This document shows, piece after piece, positions 27,107-35,382 of a DNA stretch of 64,000 nt. A program made the translations under genes and the position numbers. The first letter of the stretch is position 1; each line of letters begins with the position of its first letter. This stretch comes from Sphingobacterium lactis (GTDB lineage Bacteria > Bacteroidota > Bacteroidia > Sphingobacteriales > Sphingobacteriaceae), in the NCBI RefSeq assembly GCF_011046555.1, contig NZ_CP049246.1, positions 3,348,001 to 3,412,000 of the forward strand. Reading direction: 5' to 3'. The notes beneath the pieces were generated by a model that made no database searches, was not told where the DNA came from, and saw nothing but the letters and a program-made list of their open reading frames with translations.

Positions 27107-28372
27107 TTAGTTAATATGAACTTTATTGTTATTGATTACTGCTAGAACCTGTCCGGTCAGTTCCTGTCCATAGAGTGGACTGTTCGCTGACTTGGATTGA
27201 TTTGTTCTATCATCAAATATCCATTTTTTGGACGGGTTAAACAACACTAAATTTGCTTCCAACCCTTCTTTTATTTCCGGTAATGGTAACCCTAGCACGC
27301 GGCGCGGACCTACGGCCAACTTCTCCACAATCTGCTCAGGGGTAAATCCCGCCTTAACCAAAAGCGGCAATACCGTCTGGCTCGCGATGATACCATTTTT
27401 CGCGATCTGAAACTCCACATCCTTAAACTCAATCTCCTGAGGCGTATGTTGAGACACAACAGCGTCAATTACACCATCCTTAAGCCCCTTCAACAAGGCT
27501 TTCAGGTCTTTCTTGGTCCGTAATGGCGGACTTACCTTGAAATTACTGTCAAAGCTCTTCACGTCCTCATCGGTAAAAACCAAGTTATGTGCAGCAACGT
27601 CACAGGTCACCTGAATTCCCTTCGCTTTCGCCTTCTTGATCAGATCCACACCCTCTTCAGTTGAGATGGTGCTGAAATGGATCGGTGCATCGTTGTATTC
27701 GGCTAGGAACAGATCCCTCGAAATCATAACCGATTCCGCAAGATTCGGGATCCCTTTCATTCCGAGGTAGGTACTCACCTCTCCTTCGTTCATTTTATTT
27801 CCGCCGGCGATGGAATCATCCTCAGGAAAGGTCATGATCAAGCCGCCAAAACCTTTTCCGTATAAAAGTGCACGGCCCATCAATCCTGCTTGCTGAATAC
27901 TGTGGGTTCCATCACTGAAAGCCACAGCACCCGTAATTTTCATATCGTACAGTTCGGCCAATTCATTGCCTTCGCGCTTCTTGCTAACTGTTCCAACCGG
28001 CAATACATCCACCAGGTTTCCTTTGGCAGAGTTGACGATCAGGGAAATTTCGGAACGGCTGTGCAGCGGTGGATTGGTATTTGGATGCACGGCAACACCC
28101 GTAAAGCCCCCGGCTGCCGCAGCAGCGGTACCTGTCTGTATATCCTCCTTGGTCTCGTAGCCCGGTTCACCAAAATTCACGTTCAAATCGAAGAATCCCG
28201 CGGAAAGGAATGCTCCCGCCCCATCAATCACCTGTGCCTTCTTGTCTTCATTTTTAATGGATTTACCGATCTTCTCGATCTTTCCGCCCTTCACCAGAAC
28301 GTCTACCGTGGACAGATGCAAGGGGTGCCCTGCTGAAACCAATGTCGCAGATTGAATTATTAATGTTGCCAT
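27107..28372 (-). CDS. Dihydroorotase-like protein with degenerate active site
   Basis: Amidohydrolase-fold protein, 421 residues, aligned by eye along the whole length of class I dihydroorotases: SAGFFDLNVNFGEPGYETK, HPNTNPP, AVAFSDGTHSIQQAGLMGRA, HFSTISTEEGVDLI, CDVAAHNL and VVSQHTPQ. The residues that bind the metals and catalyse are replaced: the HxH pair is Asn64/Asn66, the later His is Thr235, the second His of PHHL is Asn263, and the catalytic Asp of TDHAPH is Gln308. I therefore infer that it is a pseudo-enzyme comparable to PyrC' of Pseudomonas, which supports aspartate transcarbamoylase assembly, not the pathway's hydrolase. First gene of an operon with two unknown genes. Confidence 0.85.
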   Translation of the reverse strand: MATLIIQSATLVSAGHPLHLSTVDVLVKGGKIEKIGKSIKNEDKKAQVIDGAGAFLSAGFFDLNVNFGEPGYETKEDIQTGTAAAAAGGFTGVAVHPNTNPPLHSRSEISLIVNSAKGNLVDVLPVGTVSKKREGNELAELYDMKITGAVAFSDGTHSIQQAGLMGRALLYGKGFGGLIMTFPEDDSIAGGNKMNEGEVSTYLGMKGIPNLAESVMISRDLFLAEYNDAPIHFSTISTEEGVDLIKKAKAKGIQVTCDVAAHNLVFTDEDVKSFDSNFKVSPPLRTKKDLKALLKGLKDGVIDAVVSQHTPQEIEFKDVEFQIAKNGIIASQTVLPLLVKAGFTPEQIVEKLAVGPRRVLGLPLPEIKEGLEANLVLFNPSKKWIFDDRTNQSKSANSPLYGQELTGQVLAVINNNKVHIN

Positions 28373-28534
28373 GAATGAATTTGATTACCAATAAATTGTA
28401 CTGATTGCTTGTTGTTTAAGTCGGGAAACAAAGCTATAGATCGAAAGGTTCTTTTCCAATGAGCATTTTCAAAAACCTTCTCCGCATACGAATACTCGAG
28501 ATTCGAAGATATTAACAGCTGTTTCATTAAAAAA

Positions 28535-28542
28535 CAAAAGTA
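28535..28542 (-). promoter_or_regulatory. -7 box TACTTTTG for the dihydroorotase-like operon
   Basis: Exact TAnnTTTG match on the minus strand between the ubiX stop and the operon. It predicts a ~155-nt leader before ATG 28372. Confidence 0.5.
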
Positions 28543-28582
28543 CAAAATTCGGCGGAATACCGTGATAAAAAACCCAAAAAAG

Positions 28583-29146
28583 CTATTTCCCCCAACGGAA
28601 GGTATCCAGATCGAACCCGGCAATATCGAGTGCCCGATCGATGACCGTTGCGGCTAGCTCCTCAAAGCTTTGCGGTCGGCTGTAAAAGGATGGAGAAGCC
28701 GGGCAGATAATCCCGCCAGCTTGGGTGATCAACTGCATGTTCTGGATGTGGATCGCACTCAATGGGGTCTCGCGCGTGATCAGAATCAATTTTCGACGCT
28801 CCTTCAGGATAACGTCTGCAGCCCGGGTAGTCAGGTCGGAAGAAATGCCATGTGCAATACGCGCCATTGTGCCCATGGAACAGGGAACCACGAACATGGT
28901 ATCGTATTTTGCAGAACCCGAGGCAAAGGGCGCCATAAAGTCATTCTTCTGATAGGTTGGGAAATCGTACGAGTTGAAGCCATCGTTATCCAATTCAAAC
29001 TTCCAGACATCCTTCGCATTATCGGACATCACCAAGCCGACAGCTTCGATCTGATCGGATAAGGCCTGCAATTTATCCAGCAACACCTTTGCGTAAATGG
29101 ATCCCGAAGCACCTGTAATGGCAACAATAACTTTTTTCTTTCCCAT
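28583..29146 (-). CDS. ubiX: UbiX-family flavin prenyltransferase
   Basis: Makes prenylated FMN, the cofactor of UbiD-type decarboxylases, from FMN and dimethylallyl phosphate. VAITGASGSIYAKVLLDKL is the FMN-binding start, with CSMGTMARIAHGISSDLTTR and ERRKLILITRETPLSAIHI being strongly conserved family blocks. The 187-residue length is standard. No ubiD lies in the window. A -7 box TAGTTTTG ends only 4 nt before the start codon. Confidence 0.95.
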   Translation of the reverse strand: MGKKKVIVAITGASGSIYAKVLLDKLQALSDQIEAVGLVMSDNAKDVWKFELDNDGFNSYDFPTYQKNDFMAPFASGSAKYDTMFVVPCSMGTMARIAHGISSDLTTRAADVILKERRKLILITRETPLSAIHIQNMQLITQAGGIICPASPSFYSRPQSFEELAATVIDRALDIAGFDLDTFRWGK

Positions 29147-29150
29147 AGCA

Positions 29151-29158
29151 CAAAACTA
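29151..29158 (-). promoter_or_regulatory. -7 box TAGTTTTG abutting the ubiX start
   Basis: Exact TAnnTTTG match whose last base is 5 nt from the A of the ATG. An upstream TTGG lies at roughly the right distance. If used, transcription begins at the start codon itself. Confidence 0.45.
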
Positions 29159-29440
29159 ACAATCCTACGGGATTCCTCCCAATTCCCGCACATTAATGAC
29201 TGCAATTCCACAAAATCACCCCCATAATGCACTATCCAGAAAATACCGCTGAAAAATTGACATAACTACTTAAAATTGACGGCAAAACACTACATTTCCG
29301 AAATTAACCCTTACGCATAATTTTAACCGTATTTCCCTGAAAAACAAGAGGTGTAAGGGGATGAAGCAAAAAAATTACGGATCACTTTGGTGGTATTTTA
29401 GGTAAAACGGCTTTAACGACAGGCCTCGGCATAGTTTTTG

Positions 29441-29475
29441 AAACAAAAAAGGGTCGAATTATTGAAATTCGACCC
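29441..29475 (-). terminator. Minus-strand terminator in the ubiX-ankyrin spacer
   Basis: 10-bp perfect stem with 5-nt loop; the minus-strand 3' side continues as TTTTTTGTTT. No annotated minus-strand gene ends here. Confidence 0.75.
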
Positions 29476-29511
29476 TACATCTACCTATGAAAAACATGCC
29501 CTTGGGGAGGG
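29441..29511 (-). ncRNA. Candidate ~70-nt small RNA with own promoter and terminator
   Basis: On the minus strand the promoter at 29517-29547 is followed from ~29510 by a hairpin (ATGCCCT/AGGGCAT), a GTTTTTC stretch, then a 10-bp terminator stem GGGTCGAATT/AATTCGACCC and TTTTTTGTTT. There is no open reading frame and 295 nt still separate it from ubiX, which has a -7 box of its own. This supports an independent small RNA, or otherwise a leader/attenuator of ubiX. No known RNA family was recognised. Confidence 0.45.
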
Positions 29512-29516
29512 CATTA

Positions 29517-29547
29517 CAAAAGTAAAAAAATCATCCGAATTGTTAAA
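29517..29547 (-). promoter_or_regulatory. Orphan Bacteroidota promoter on the minus strand
   Basis: -7 box TACTTTTG (plus-strand CAAAAGTA, 29517-29524) and -33 box TTTA (plus TAAA, 29544-29547) separated by exactly 19 nt. Confidence 0.6.
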
Positions 29548-29742
29548 CAGCATGTAGTAACAAATATCTATTTGTAGACATACAGCTACAAAAATTAAAT
29601 AGTGTTCGTTAACGTTCAAAAATATTTCTATAGATTATTTTTATTCTCGTTGAGATTCGACCTCAAATTTTGAATAATTTTATCCAGAAGGCAACCTTTA
29701 ATTAACTTTTTTTTATTTATTTCGTAACACAAAAGATGAATT

Positions 29743-30399
29743 ATGAGTTTAACCGTACTGGAAGAATATATTGAAACCGGCAATCACCAAGACCTGGACC
29801 TCCTTTTGAATCAAAATCCGGAATTACTTCGCGAAAATACCAGCCATGATATTTCTCCTTTATTGTTAGCCTGCTATTACCATAAGCCGCAGATCATTCA
29901 GGTAATGTTGAAATATTTGAAGAACATCACGATCCATGAAGCATGCGCAGCGGGTTTGACGCAACAGGTGCAATTTATGGTGGAGCAGAAACCTGAAGTA
30001 ATCAATGAACTTTCCAGCCACGGATTTTACCCATTGGGCATTGCGGCACACTTCGGCAAAGAGGACATCGTCCGCATTCTGCTGCGCAATCACGCCAATC
30101 CCAATTCTTCATCTCAAAACGGCTTCCAGGTTTTTCCTTTGCACGCTGCCCTGGGCAACCAACAGGATACCATCGCCAAGATGCTGATCGAAGCCGGCGC
30201 TGAAGTCAATGTCGTGCAATCCTCACGCATTACACCCTTGCATATCGCCGCGCAATATGGCAATATCGATATGATCATTATCCTGCTGGAAAACGGCGCC
30301 AATATCGCCATACAAACAGATCAGGGTCAAACTGCTTCCGATTTGGCTGCAGACCGTGGTTTTAAGGAAATCGCCGAGATTCTGCGTGTAGAGCAGTAA
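29743..30399 (+). CDS. Ankyrin-repeat protein
   Basis: 218-residue cytoplasmic protein made of about five to six ankyrin repeats. The clear ones are HGFYPLGIAAHFGKEDIVRI, FPLHAALGNQQDTIAKMLIE and TPLHIAAQYGNIDMIIILLE, with inter-repeat loops such as GANIAIQTDQGQTASD. It is a protein-protein interaction scaffold; the partner is unknown. No enzymatic domain. Neighbours are transcribed independently. Confidence 0.93.
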   Translation: MSLTVLEEYIETGNHQDLDLLLNQNPELLRENTSHDISPLLLACYYHKPQIIQVMLKYLKNITIHEACAAGLTQQVQFMVEQKPEVINELSSHGFYPLGIAAHFGKEDIVRILLRNHANPNSSSQNGFQVFPLHAALGNQQDTIAKMLIEAGAEVNVVQSSRITPLHIAAQYGNIDMIIILLENGANIAIQTDQGQTASDLAADRGFKEIAEILRVEQ

Positions 30400-30466
30400 G
30401 ACTCCATTCCCGTGTACAGAGCAATTGGATCAGGTTCCAGCCCACATGTGGCAAACAATTCATAGG

Positions 30467-31768
30467 CTATACCTTTCCACATAGATCACCCCTGATGACT
30501 TCAAGAGCGATCCCACACGACAAGCAGCGCCTTGTATTGCAATAGCGATTGCGGAGATGCAGGAGCGCTTGGCTCTCGAGTGCATTGCTAGACTCAAGTC
30601 CATATTCCTGATACCGCCGAACAATCGAATTATCTTCCTTTTTCAAATTCTCCAACCAGCTTATCGCCCGATCCATCATTTCCGCATTATCGATATGCTT
30701 ACCATAGCCAAACAAGAGCTGTACAAAGGCATTGATGGCCAACAAATGAAAGAAGGGCAAGGATATGGCCGTCGAATGCTGCTGTGTTTCCTGTTCGAAA
30801 TGGAAGTGTCGCTCCCAGTAATCAGGCACCTTTATTTCCTGACACAGGTTATGCAATTCCGTAAGATTTTGGGCATGCACGATGTTGGAAAACCAGGATG
30901 GATAGGCTGTATACATGGCCGCAAGTTGTGCCAATTTGAAGGTCGGAAAGTTAAAGGGCCGCATGCGCAGGAATTTCCATTGATGGGGCGACAATTCCTG
31001 AAGCTGATGGGCATGTTTGAGGTATCGGTATTCGACTTGCAAAGTCTCCATATACTGATCTGGTGCGCGTTGTCCAGTCAGGAAACCCGCCTGCCCGAAG
31101 AACAGGGCCTGGATGGCGAGCGCCCTCCCCTTCAGTTTTTTCAACAAACGTAGGGATAGGATATCGCTATAATCTATAAAGGCATCCTTATTGACTTTCA
31201 TGCCGAAGGCCGCCGACAGTAGACAGAAACTGACCCGCTCCCAATCTCCCTTGAACTTTGCCAACAGGTCCATCACACCGGTATACCGTTCCTCTAATCG
31301 AGCAACGCCCATCCGCTGCAGCACCTGCAATTTCTGGAAAATCGGTACTTCCTCCAAGGCATAATGGCAAGGCAACCAATGTAGATTGCCAAGGAGTCTT
31401 TCCGCACGTTCCAAAAGGTCTGCGGGGATGAAATCCCGAAGCTGCAAACAGGGCAGCAGTGTGCCGTCGGCAAGAAAGCACGGCGTATTCCCCTCCCACA
31501 CCACATGCAATATCACGGCATTGTAAGCAACATCCTGATGGTGGCCGTGCAACTTCCATCCCGAGGAAAGAACATGAATCTCGATATGCCCATGCCACTC
31601 CCGGCCACCAATCCGCAAGCGCGCGAACAGAAAATCTGGTCCTGCATCCCGGTTATATTGACCGGGGTGCAGGACCTCGATCCGATCGCCGGAAAGACTG
31701 TACAGTGGATAAGGTTGGAATAGGCGAAAGCGCCAAATAAAATGGAGGATATCTTCAGGAATGTGCAT
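30467..31768 (-). CDS. DUF2851 family protein
   Basis: 433-residue soluble protein of a Bacteroidota-specific family of unknown function. Recognised by the N-terminal blocks HPGQYNRDAGPDFLFARLRI and WHGHIEIHV, and by the C-terminal helical part with a Cys pair arrangement in NRYCNTRRCLSCGIA, which may bind a metal. A -7-like box TATCTTTA ends 3 nt before the start codon, with ATTG 19 nt further up. Confidence 0.9.
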   Translation of the reverse strand: MHIPEDILHFIWRFRLFQPYPLYSLSGDRIEVLHPGQYNRDAGPDFLFARLRIGGREWHGHIEIHVLSSGWKLHGHHQDVAYNAVILHVVWEGNTPCFLADGTLLPCLQLRDFIPADLLERAERLLGNLHWLPCHYALEEVPIFQKLQVLQRMGVARLEERYTGVMDLLAKFKGDWERVSFCLLSAAFGMKVNKDAFIDYSDILSLRLLKKLKGRALAIQALFFGQAGFLTGQRAPDQYMETLQVEYRYLKHAHQLQELSPHQWKFLRMRPFNFPTFKLAQLAAMYTAYPSWFSNIVHAQNLTELHNLCQEIKVPDYWERHFHFEQETQQHSTAISLPFFHLLAINAFVQLLFGYGKHIDNAEMMDRAISWLENLKKEDNSIVRRYQEYGLESSNALESQALLHLRNRYCNTRRCLSCGIALEVIRGDLCGKV

Positions 31769-31771
31769 GCC

Positions 31772-31802
31772 TAAAGATATTTATTTAATTATTGATTACA
31801 AT
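31772..31802 (-). promoter_or_regulatory. Promoter-like boxes immediately before the DUF2851 gene
   Basis: -7 TATCTTTA (31772-31779; one mismatch) and -33 ATTG (31799-31802), 19 nt apart. The -7 box lies only 3 nt from the ATG. Confidence 0.35.
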
Positions 31803-31809
31803 ATTAAAC

Positions 31810-32862
31810 TTAAACTCTACTCAGTATACGAAGTTTATCGGATCCCACAGCGGTTTGCTGGAGCAGTTTGCCCGTGATACGCGGAGAGGGTACACCATCT
31901 CCCCACTCCATATCGCCTACAAAAATGCGTGCTTCATCCCACAATCCTGCCTTTATGAACAAGTCCAATGTCTTCTTCCCTCCCTCAATGATCAGGGATT
32001 GAACATCCATAAGATATAGTTGATACAGGATCTGCTGGGGAAGGTACATCTCGAAATTTTCCAGGGCAATGAATTTCAGGTGGCCCTGCCAATCAGTGCG
32101 TATGGCATTGAAAATGATGGTTTCTGCCGATGCATCAAACAGTGGGGTATCCAAGTCGAGGGTCAGGTCCTTGTCGATAACCACACGGATCGGGTTCTTC
32201 CCTTCCCATTCCCGCACGGTCAGGCTTGGCGCATCGATGGCTGCTGTGGCTGCACCGACCAAAATGGCATCTTCTTCAGCTCGCCATTTGTGAACCAGTT
32301 GTTTGCTTGCCCCATTGCTGATCCAACGTTGCTGCGCATCACTAGGCGCAAAAAAACCATCGGTTGTTTCTGCCCACTTCAGGATAACGTATGGACGAAA
32401 TTCTTTCAGTTTGGTGAAAAAACGGCGATTCAGCCATTTGGCTTCTTCCTCCAGCACACCCACCTCGGTAGCTATCCCGGCATCCTGTAGTTTCTTTAGG
32501 CCCAATCCATTGACTTTTGCAAAAGGATCCAAGCATGCAATAACGGCTTTTCGGAAACCTTTGCTGACAATGAGGTCTGCACAGGGCGGTGTCTTTCCAA
32601 AATGGGCACAGGGTTCCAAGCTGACGTAAATCGTGCTCTCCGGAAAAAGTCGTTCCGCCTCCGCCTCTCCAAAACGCGCGATGACCTGCTGAATGGCATT
32701 GACTTCCGCATGCGGTCCGCCATACGGGGAAGTATAGCCCTCACCGATGATCGTATCTCCGTGGACAATGACCGAACCGACCATAGGGTTCGGACTTGTT
32801 GTACCTGCCCCCAGAACGGCAAGGTCCAGACAGCGTTGCATGTAAAGCTCCTGTTGATTCAT
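31810..32862 (-). CDS. ribD: Bifunctional riboflavin biosynthesis deaminase/reductase
   Basis: Catalyses the second and third steps of riboflavin synthesis. ATG 32862 gives MNQQELYMQRCLDLAVLGAG; twelve extra residues in the longer frame are not family-like. The zinc deaminase domain has PHAEVNAI and EPCAHFGKTPPCADLI (His, two Cys). The C-terminal reductase domain has VILKWAETTDGFFA and SLIIEGGKKTLDLFI. At 350 residues it is complete. No other rib gene is near, so the pathway is scattered in this genome, as is common in Bacteroidota. Confidence 0.96.
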   Translation of the reverse strand: MNQQELYMQRCLDLAVLGAGTTSPNPMVGSVIVHGDTIIGEGYTSPYGGPHAEVNAIQQVIARFGEAEAERLFPESTIYVSLEPCAHFGKTPPCADLIVSKGFRKAVIACLDPFAKVNGLGLKKLQDAGIATEVGVLEEEAKWLNRRFFTKLKEFRPYVILKWAETTDGFFAPSDAQQRWISNGASKQLVHKWRAEEDAILVGAATAAIDAPSLTVREWEGKNPIRVVIDKDLTLDLDTPLFDASAETIIFNAIRTDWQGHLKFIALENFEMYLPQQILYQLYLMDVQSLIIEGGKKTLDLFIKAGLWDEARIFVGDMEWGDGVPSPRITGKLLQQTAVGSDKLRILSRV

Positions 32863-33013
32863 GGGCTTAAAATTAGGAAATTCAACACAGATTGCCACGC
32901 CACAACTAGATTATGATGCTAAAAAGACCGATGGTAGCGACAGAAAGAAAAAATACAAGCATCCTGGACCTCATTTCAGGACAGCGGAACCAGAAAGAAG
33001 GGTTACCGTAAGG

Positions 33014-33520
33014 TTACAGGGCTTCGTGACTGCGCACGTTAATATCCCCTTGGTATTGTTTGTCAACGATCAACACTGCAGCCGGGCGGATGGAATAGCT
33101 TTGCTTCTCACCAACCGTCTCCTTATAGTCCAACAACAAATTTGTCCCATCCTGTTTGAGGGTAATCTGGTCGATCTGCGGATTCAAATCTGATGTCTTG
33201 GAAATGATCGCAATGACATATTCCTTCGAGAAATCAATGGCTGTCGGCATTCCATTATCGCCCATCGTAGCAGCTGGTGCAAAGATTGCATCAAAGTCTG
33301 CCTGATTTTCGATCTTATGGACACCATTCTTATCGTCGGAAACATTATTCTTGATGAAATAATTATTCGCAACAGCAAATGGAACCTGTTGATCCAAAGG
33401 CGTTTCAACAACCACGGAACTGTCTATCGTATCAATTTTTTCCTTCTTTTCATTCGCTGGATTACCGCAAGCCAGGAAGAGCATGGTAGCGGCGGAGAGT
33501 GTTAGCCCAAAATTCTTCAT
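33014..33520 (-). CDS. Small lipoprotein of unknown function
   Basis: 168 residues. Lipoprotein signal MKNFGLTLSAATMLFLACGN with lipobox FLAC, a charged linker, then a single compact domain (~55-168) of beta-strand character (EYVIAIISKTSDLNPQIDQI, TNLLLDYKETVGEKQSYSIR). It resembles small periplasmic or outer-membrane lipoproteins of Sphingobacteriaceae. Upstream, TATCTTTA may be a -7 box. No partner gene on its strand. Confidence 0.8.
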   Translation of the reverse strand: MKNFGLTLSAATMLFLACGNPANEKKEKIDTIDSSVVVETPLDQQVPFAVANNYFIKNNVSDDKNGVHKIENQADFDAIFAPAATMGDNGMPTAIDFSKEYVIAIISKTSDLNPQIDQITLKQDGTNLLLDYKETVGEKQSYSIRPAAVLIVDKQYQGDINVRSHEAL

Positions 33521-33606
33521 TTCTTAAAGTATGCGTTAAATTTCAATTAAAGATAACATTTATCACCTAGAATTACCTATCTTATGGAAGAAAGGAAAAT
33601 AAACCT

Positions 33607-34149
33607 ATGGAAAACGGAAGAATTGAAGAAAAAGATTTACGTGCATTAATCAGCTCGTTACAACTGCCTCCAGTGATCTTGGAAATATATGACGAAAACA
33701 TAAAGGATCCGCAGGTAGCCGAATATTTTGAAGAAACTTATTTCAAACCGGAATCCATCTTAACGCTGAGTGCTGAAGAACAGAAGATCTATCAGACGGA
33801 TCGATTCGTGCCCCTATTGCAAATTGACAACTCATTAATAATCGCCTATGATACTGAGCGCAAGGGCTATATCGATTATTACTTGGAAAGCGACCCGATG
33901 GATTCCCCATTGTACACGTGGGATGGGGTTTTCCTAGAACAAGTTACTCTATGGTTCGAAGACGAAATGGAGGAGGACGAAATACTTCACTTGGGAAAAA
34001 CGCTGCATCTAAAACATGTTCCAGAAATCTTGGAGAGCCTGATGGAGGCTGAGGAAGATGGCGAATTGGATACTTTTGAAGGCAAAGACCAGTGGATGAC
34101 CACCGAGCTGAAGAAATGGAAGATGGTTTTGGCAGAGAAAACGCAATAA
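33607..34149 (+). CDS. Possible SMI1/KNR4 (SUKH)-like soluble protein
   Basis: 180 residues, acidic, no signal peptide. The arrangement of an N-terminal helix, then VPLLQIDNSLIIAYDTERKG, then YTWDGVFLEQVTLWFEDEME and a helical end, resembles SMI1/KNR4-fold proteins. These are often immunity proteins, but a lone copy without a toxin gene is more likely housekeeping. The assignment is by pattern only and may be wrong. Confidence 0.5.
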   Translation: MENGRIEEKDLRALISSLQLPPVILEIYDENIKDPQVAEYFEETYFKPESILTLSAEEQKIYQTDRFVPLLQIDNSLIIAYDTERKGYIDYYLESDPMDSPLYTWDGVFLEQVTLWFEDEMEEDEILHLGKTLHLKHVPEILESLMEAEEDGELDTFEGKDQWMTTELKKWKMVLAEKTQ

Positions 34150-34200
34150 GATACTATACCGAATTTTTTCTTGGCGATCATACATTCTGATAAATTATAA

Positions 34201-34246
34201 AAACGACACCATCCAGGTTTCCTCAACTTGGATGGTGTCGTTTTTT
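34201..34246. terminator. Bidirectional terminator between the SUKH-like and MDR genes
   Basis: ACGACACCATCCAGGTT pairs with AACTTGGATGGTGTCGT (one G:U), loop TCCTC, then TTTTTTA; A residues flank the other side. It suits both convergent genes. Confidence 0.92.
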
Positions 34247-34259
34247 ATTCACGTATAGC

Positions 34260-35171
34260 TTAAAAAACCAAAGCTATTTTACCACGTGTATGTCCTTTCA
34301 GGATTTTCTCGTATGCTTCCGCTGCATTTTCAAATGGAAAAACACTGTCTACCTCCCAATTGAACTTCCCGGATGCCACACCATCCACTACGTACTGAAG
34401 GTTTTTCGGATTTCTCTTTACCCAGATCGGCACAACCCGATTGGACGATGTCGGTTTACCGGCAATGGTCGCAATTACCCCATCCGATTTCACCGTCGCC
34501 AAGGACGCCTGGATGGCTTCCTCCGTCCCCACCATATCCACAGCGATATCAAAAGGCTCGGGATGGACCTCCTGTAATCTGCCCTGAAGGCCTTCACCAT
34601 ATTCTACGGCTGTGGCACCCAAACCTTCGAGGTACGCCAGATTCCGGGAAGAGGCTGTCCCGACCACGTCCATTCCGCGCTCCTTCGCCAACTGCACCGT
34701 GATGGATCCTACCCCGCCTGACGCCCCATGGATCAAAAGAGATTTTCCAGGTCCTATTTCATCCAAGATGGTCATTGCCGTCTGCGCAACACCCGCCAAT
34801 GTTCCGGCAACCTCCCAAGAGATGGATTCCGGTTTGCGAACCAGGTTGGCAATGGGCACATCGATGACCGTTGCGTGGGTAAAGGCGCCACCTGAACCTA
34901 AAACGGCATCACCAACGGTGAATCCCTGCGGATTGGCAGCGACGTCAATAATTTCACCGCTATATTCCGTTCCGAATGTTTGCGGCAGCGCAGCATGTTT
35001 AAACTCCCCGGTCATGCGTCTGGCATCAATGGGATTGATCCCCGCAGCCTTTACCCGGATGCGTGCAAAGCCTGCCGGCAGTTCACCCAATTCATAATCC
35101 TGAAATTCAAGAACCTCAGCAGGTCCGTATGCATTCGCTAAAAGTATCTTTGTGTTTTTACTATTTTCCAT
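34260..35171 (-). CDS. NADPH-dependent medium-chain oxidoreductase (quinone-reductase-like)
   Basis: Zinc-independent MDR enzyme that reduces quinones or activated alkenes. The N-terminal GroES-like domain contains RVKAAGINPIDARRM and FGTEYSGEIIDV. The Rossmann domain has the NADPH loop LLIHGASGGVGSITVQLAKE with AGVAQTA before it. It lacks the Cys/His cluster of zinc alcohol dehydrogenases. At 303 residues it is normal length for the QOR group. Monocistronic, with a promoter upstream and a shared terminator downstream. Confidence 0.92.
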   Translation of the reverse strand: MENSKNTKILLANAYGPAEVLEFQDYELGELPAGFARIRVKAAGINPIDARRMTGEFKHAALPQTFGTEYSGEIIDVAANPQGFTVGDAVLGSGGAFTHATVIDVPIANLVRKPESISWEVAGTLAGVAQTAMTILDEIGPGKSLLIHGASGGVGSITVQLAKERGMDVVGTASSRNLAYLEGLGATAVEYGEGLQGRLQEVHPEPFDIAVDMVGTEEAIQASLATVKSDGVIATIAGKPTSSNRVVPIWVKRNPKNLQYVVDGVASGKFNWEVDSVFPFENAAEAYEKILKGHTRGKIALVF

Positions 35172-35190
35172 GTTTTCTGATTTTGTAAGA

Positions 35191-35220
35191 CAAACTTAGG
35201 GATACCAAATGGAACACAAG
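35191..35220 (-). promoter_or_regulatory. Promoter of the MDR oxidoreductase gene
   Basis: -7 box TAAGTTTG (35191-35198, exact TAnnTTTG) and a -33-like CTTG 18 nt upstream. The leader would be ~15 nt. Confidence 0.5.
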
Positions 35221-35333
35221 GCATGACTTACCTCTTGGTAAGCGGTTACGTGGGAGTAACCGGAATGAATGACGGTGCAGGGTTGTGGGACCGCTGACTT
35301 TATATGATGAATCAGGCTTCCGCTACAAACTAT

Positions 35334-35365
35334 AACAAAAAAAACTGCCTCCTTCCGGAAGCAGT
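35334..35365 (-). terminator. Terminator of the superoxide dismutase gene
   Basis: On the minus strand ACTGCTTCC/GGAGGCAGT (one G:U), 4-nt loop, followed by TTTTTTTTTG. It is 18 nt beyond the stop. Confidence 0.9.
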
Positions 35366-35382
35366 ACTTTCATATATTATAC

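Noticed and set aside
28360..28527. 55-residue open frame (MKQLLISSNLEYSYAEKVFE...) before the dihydroorotase-like gene
   Set aside because: The -7 box TACTTTTG lies only 7 nt ahead of its ATG, so the transcript would start at or after that codon. The frame overlaps the next start and has no recognised similarity.
29487..29525. 12-residue plus-strand frame MKNMPLGRALQK as a leader peptide
   Set aside because: No plus-strand promoter or attenuator was seen to go with it; the minus-strand promoter/terminator pair explains the structure better.
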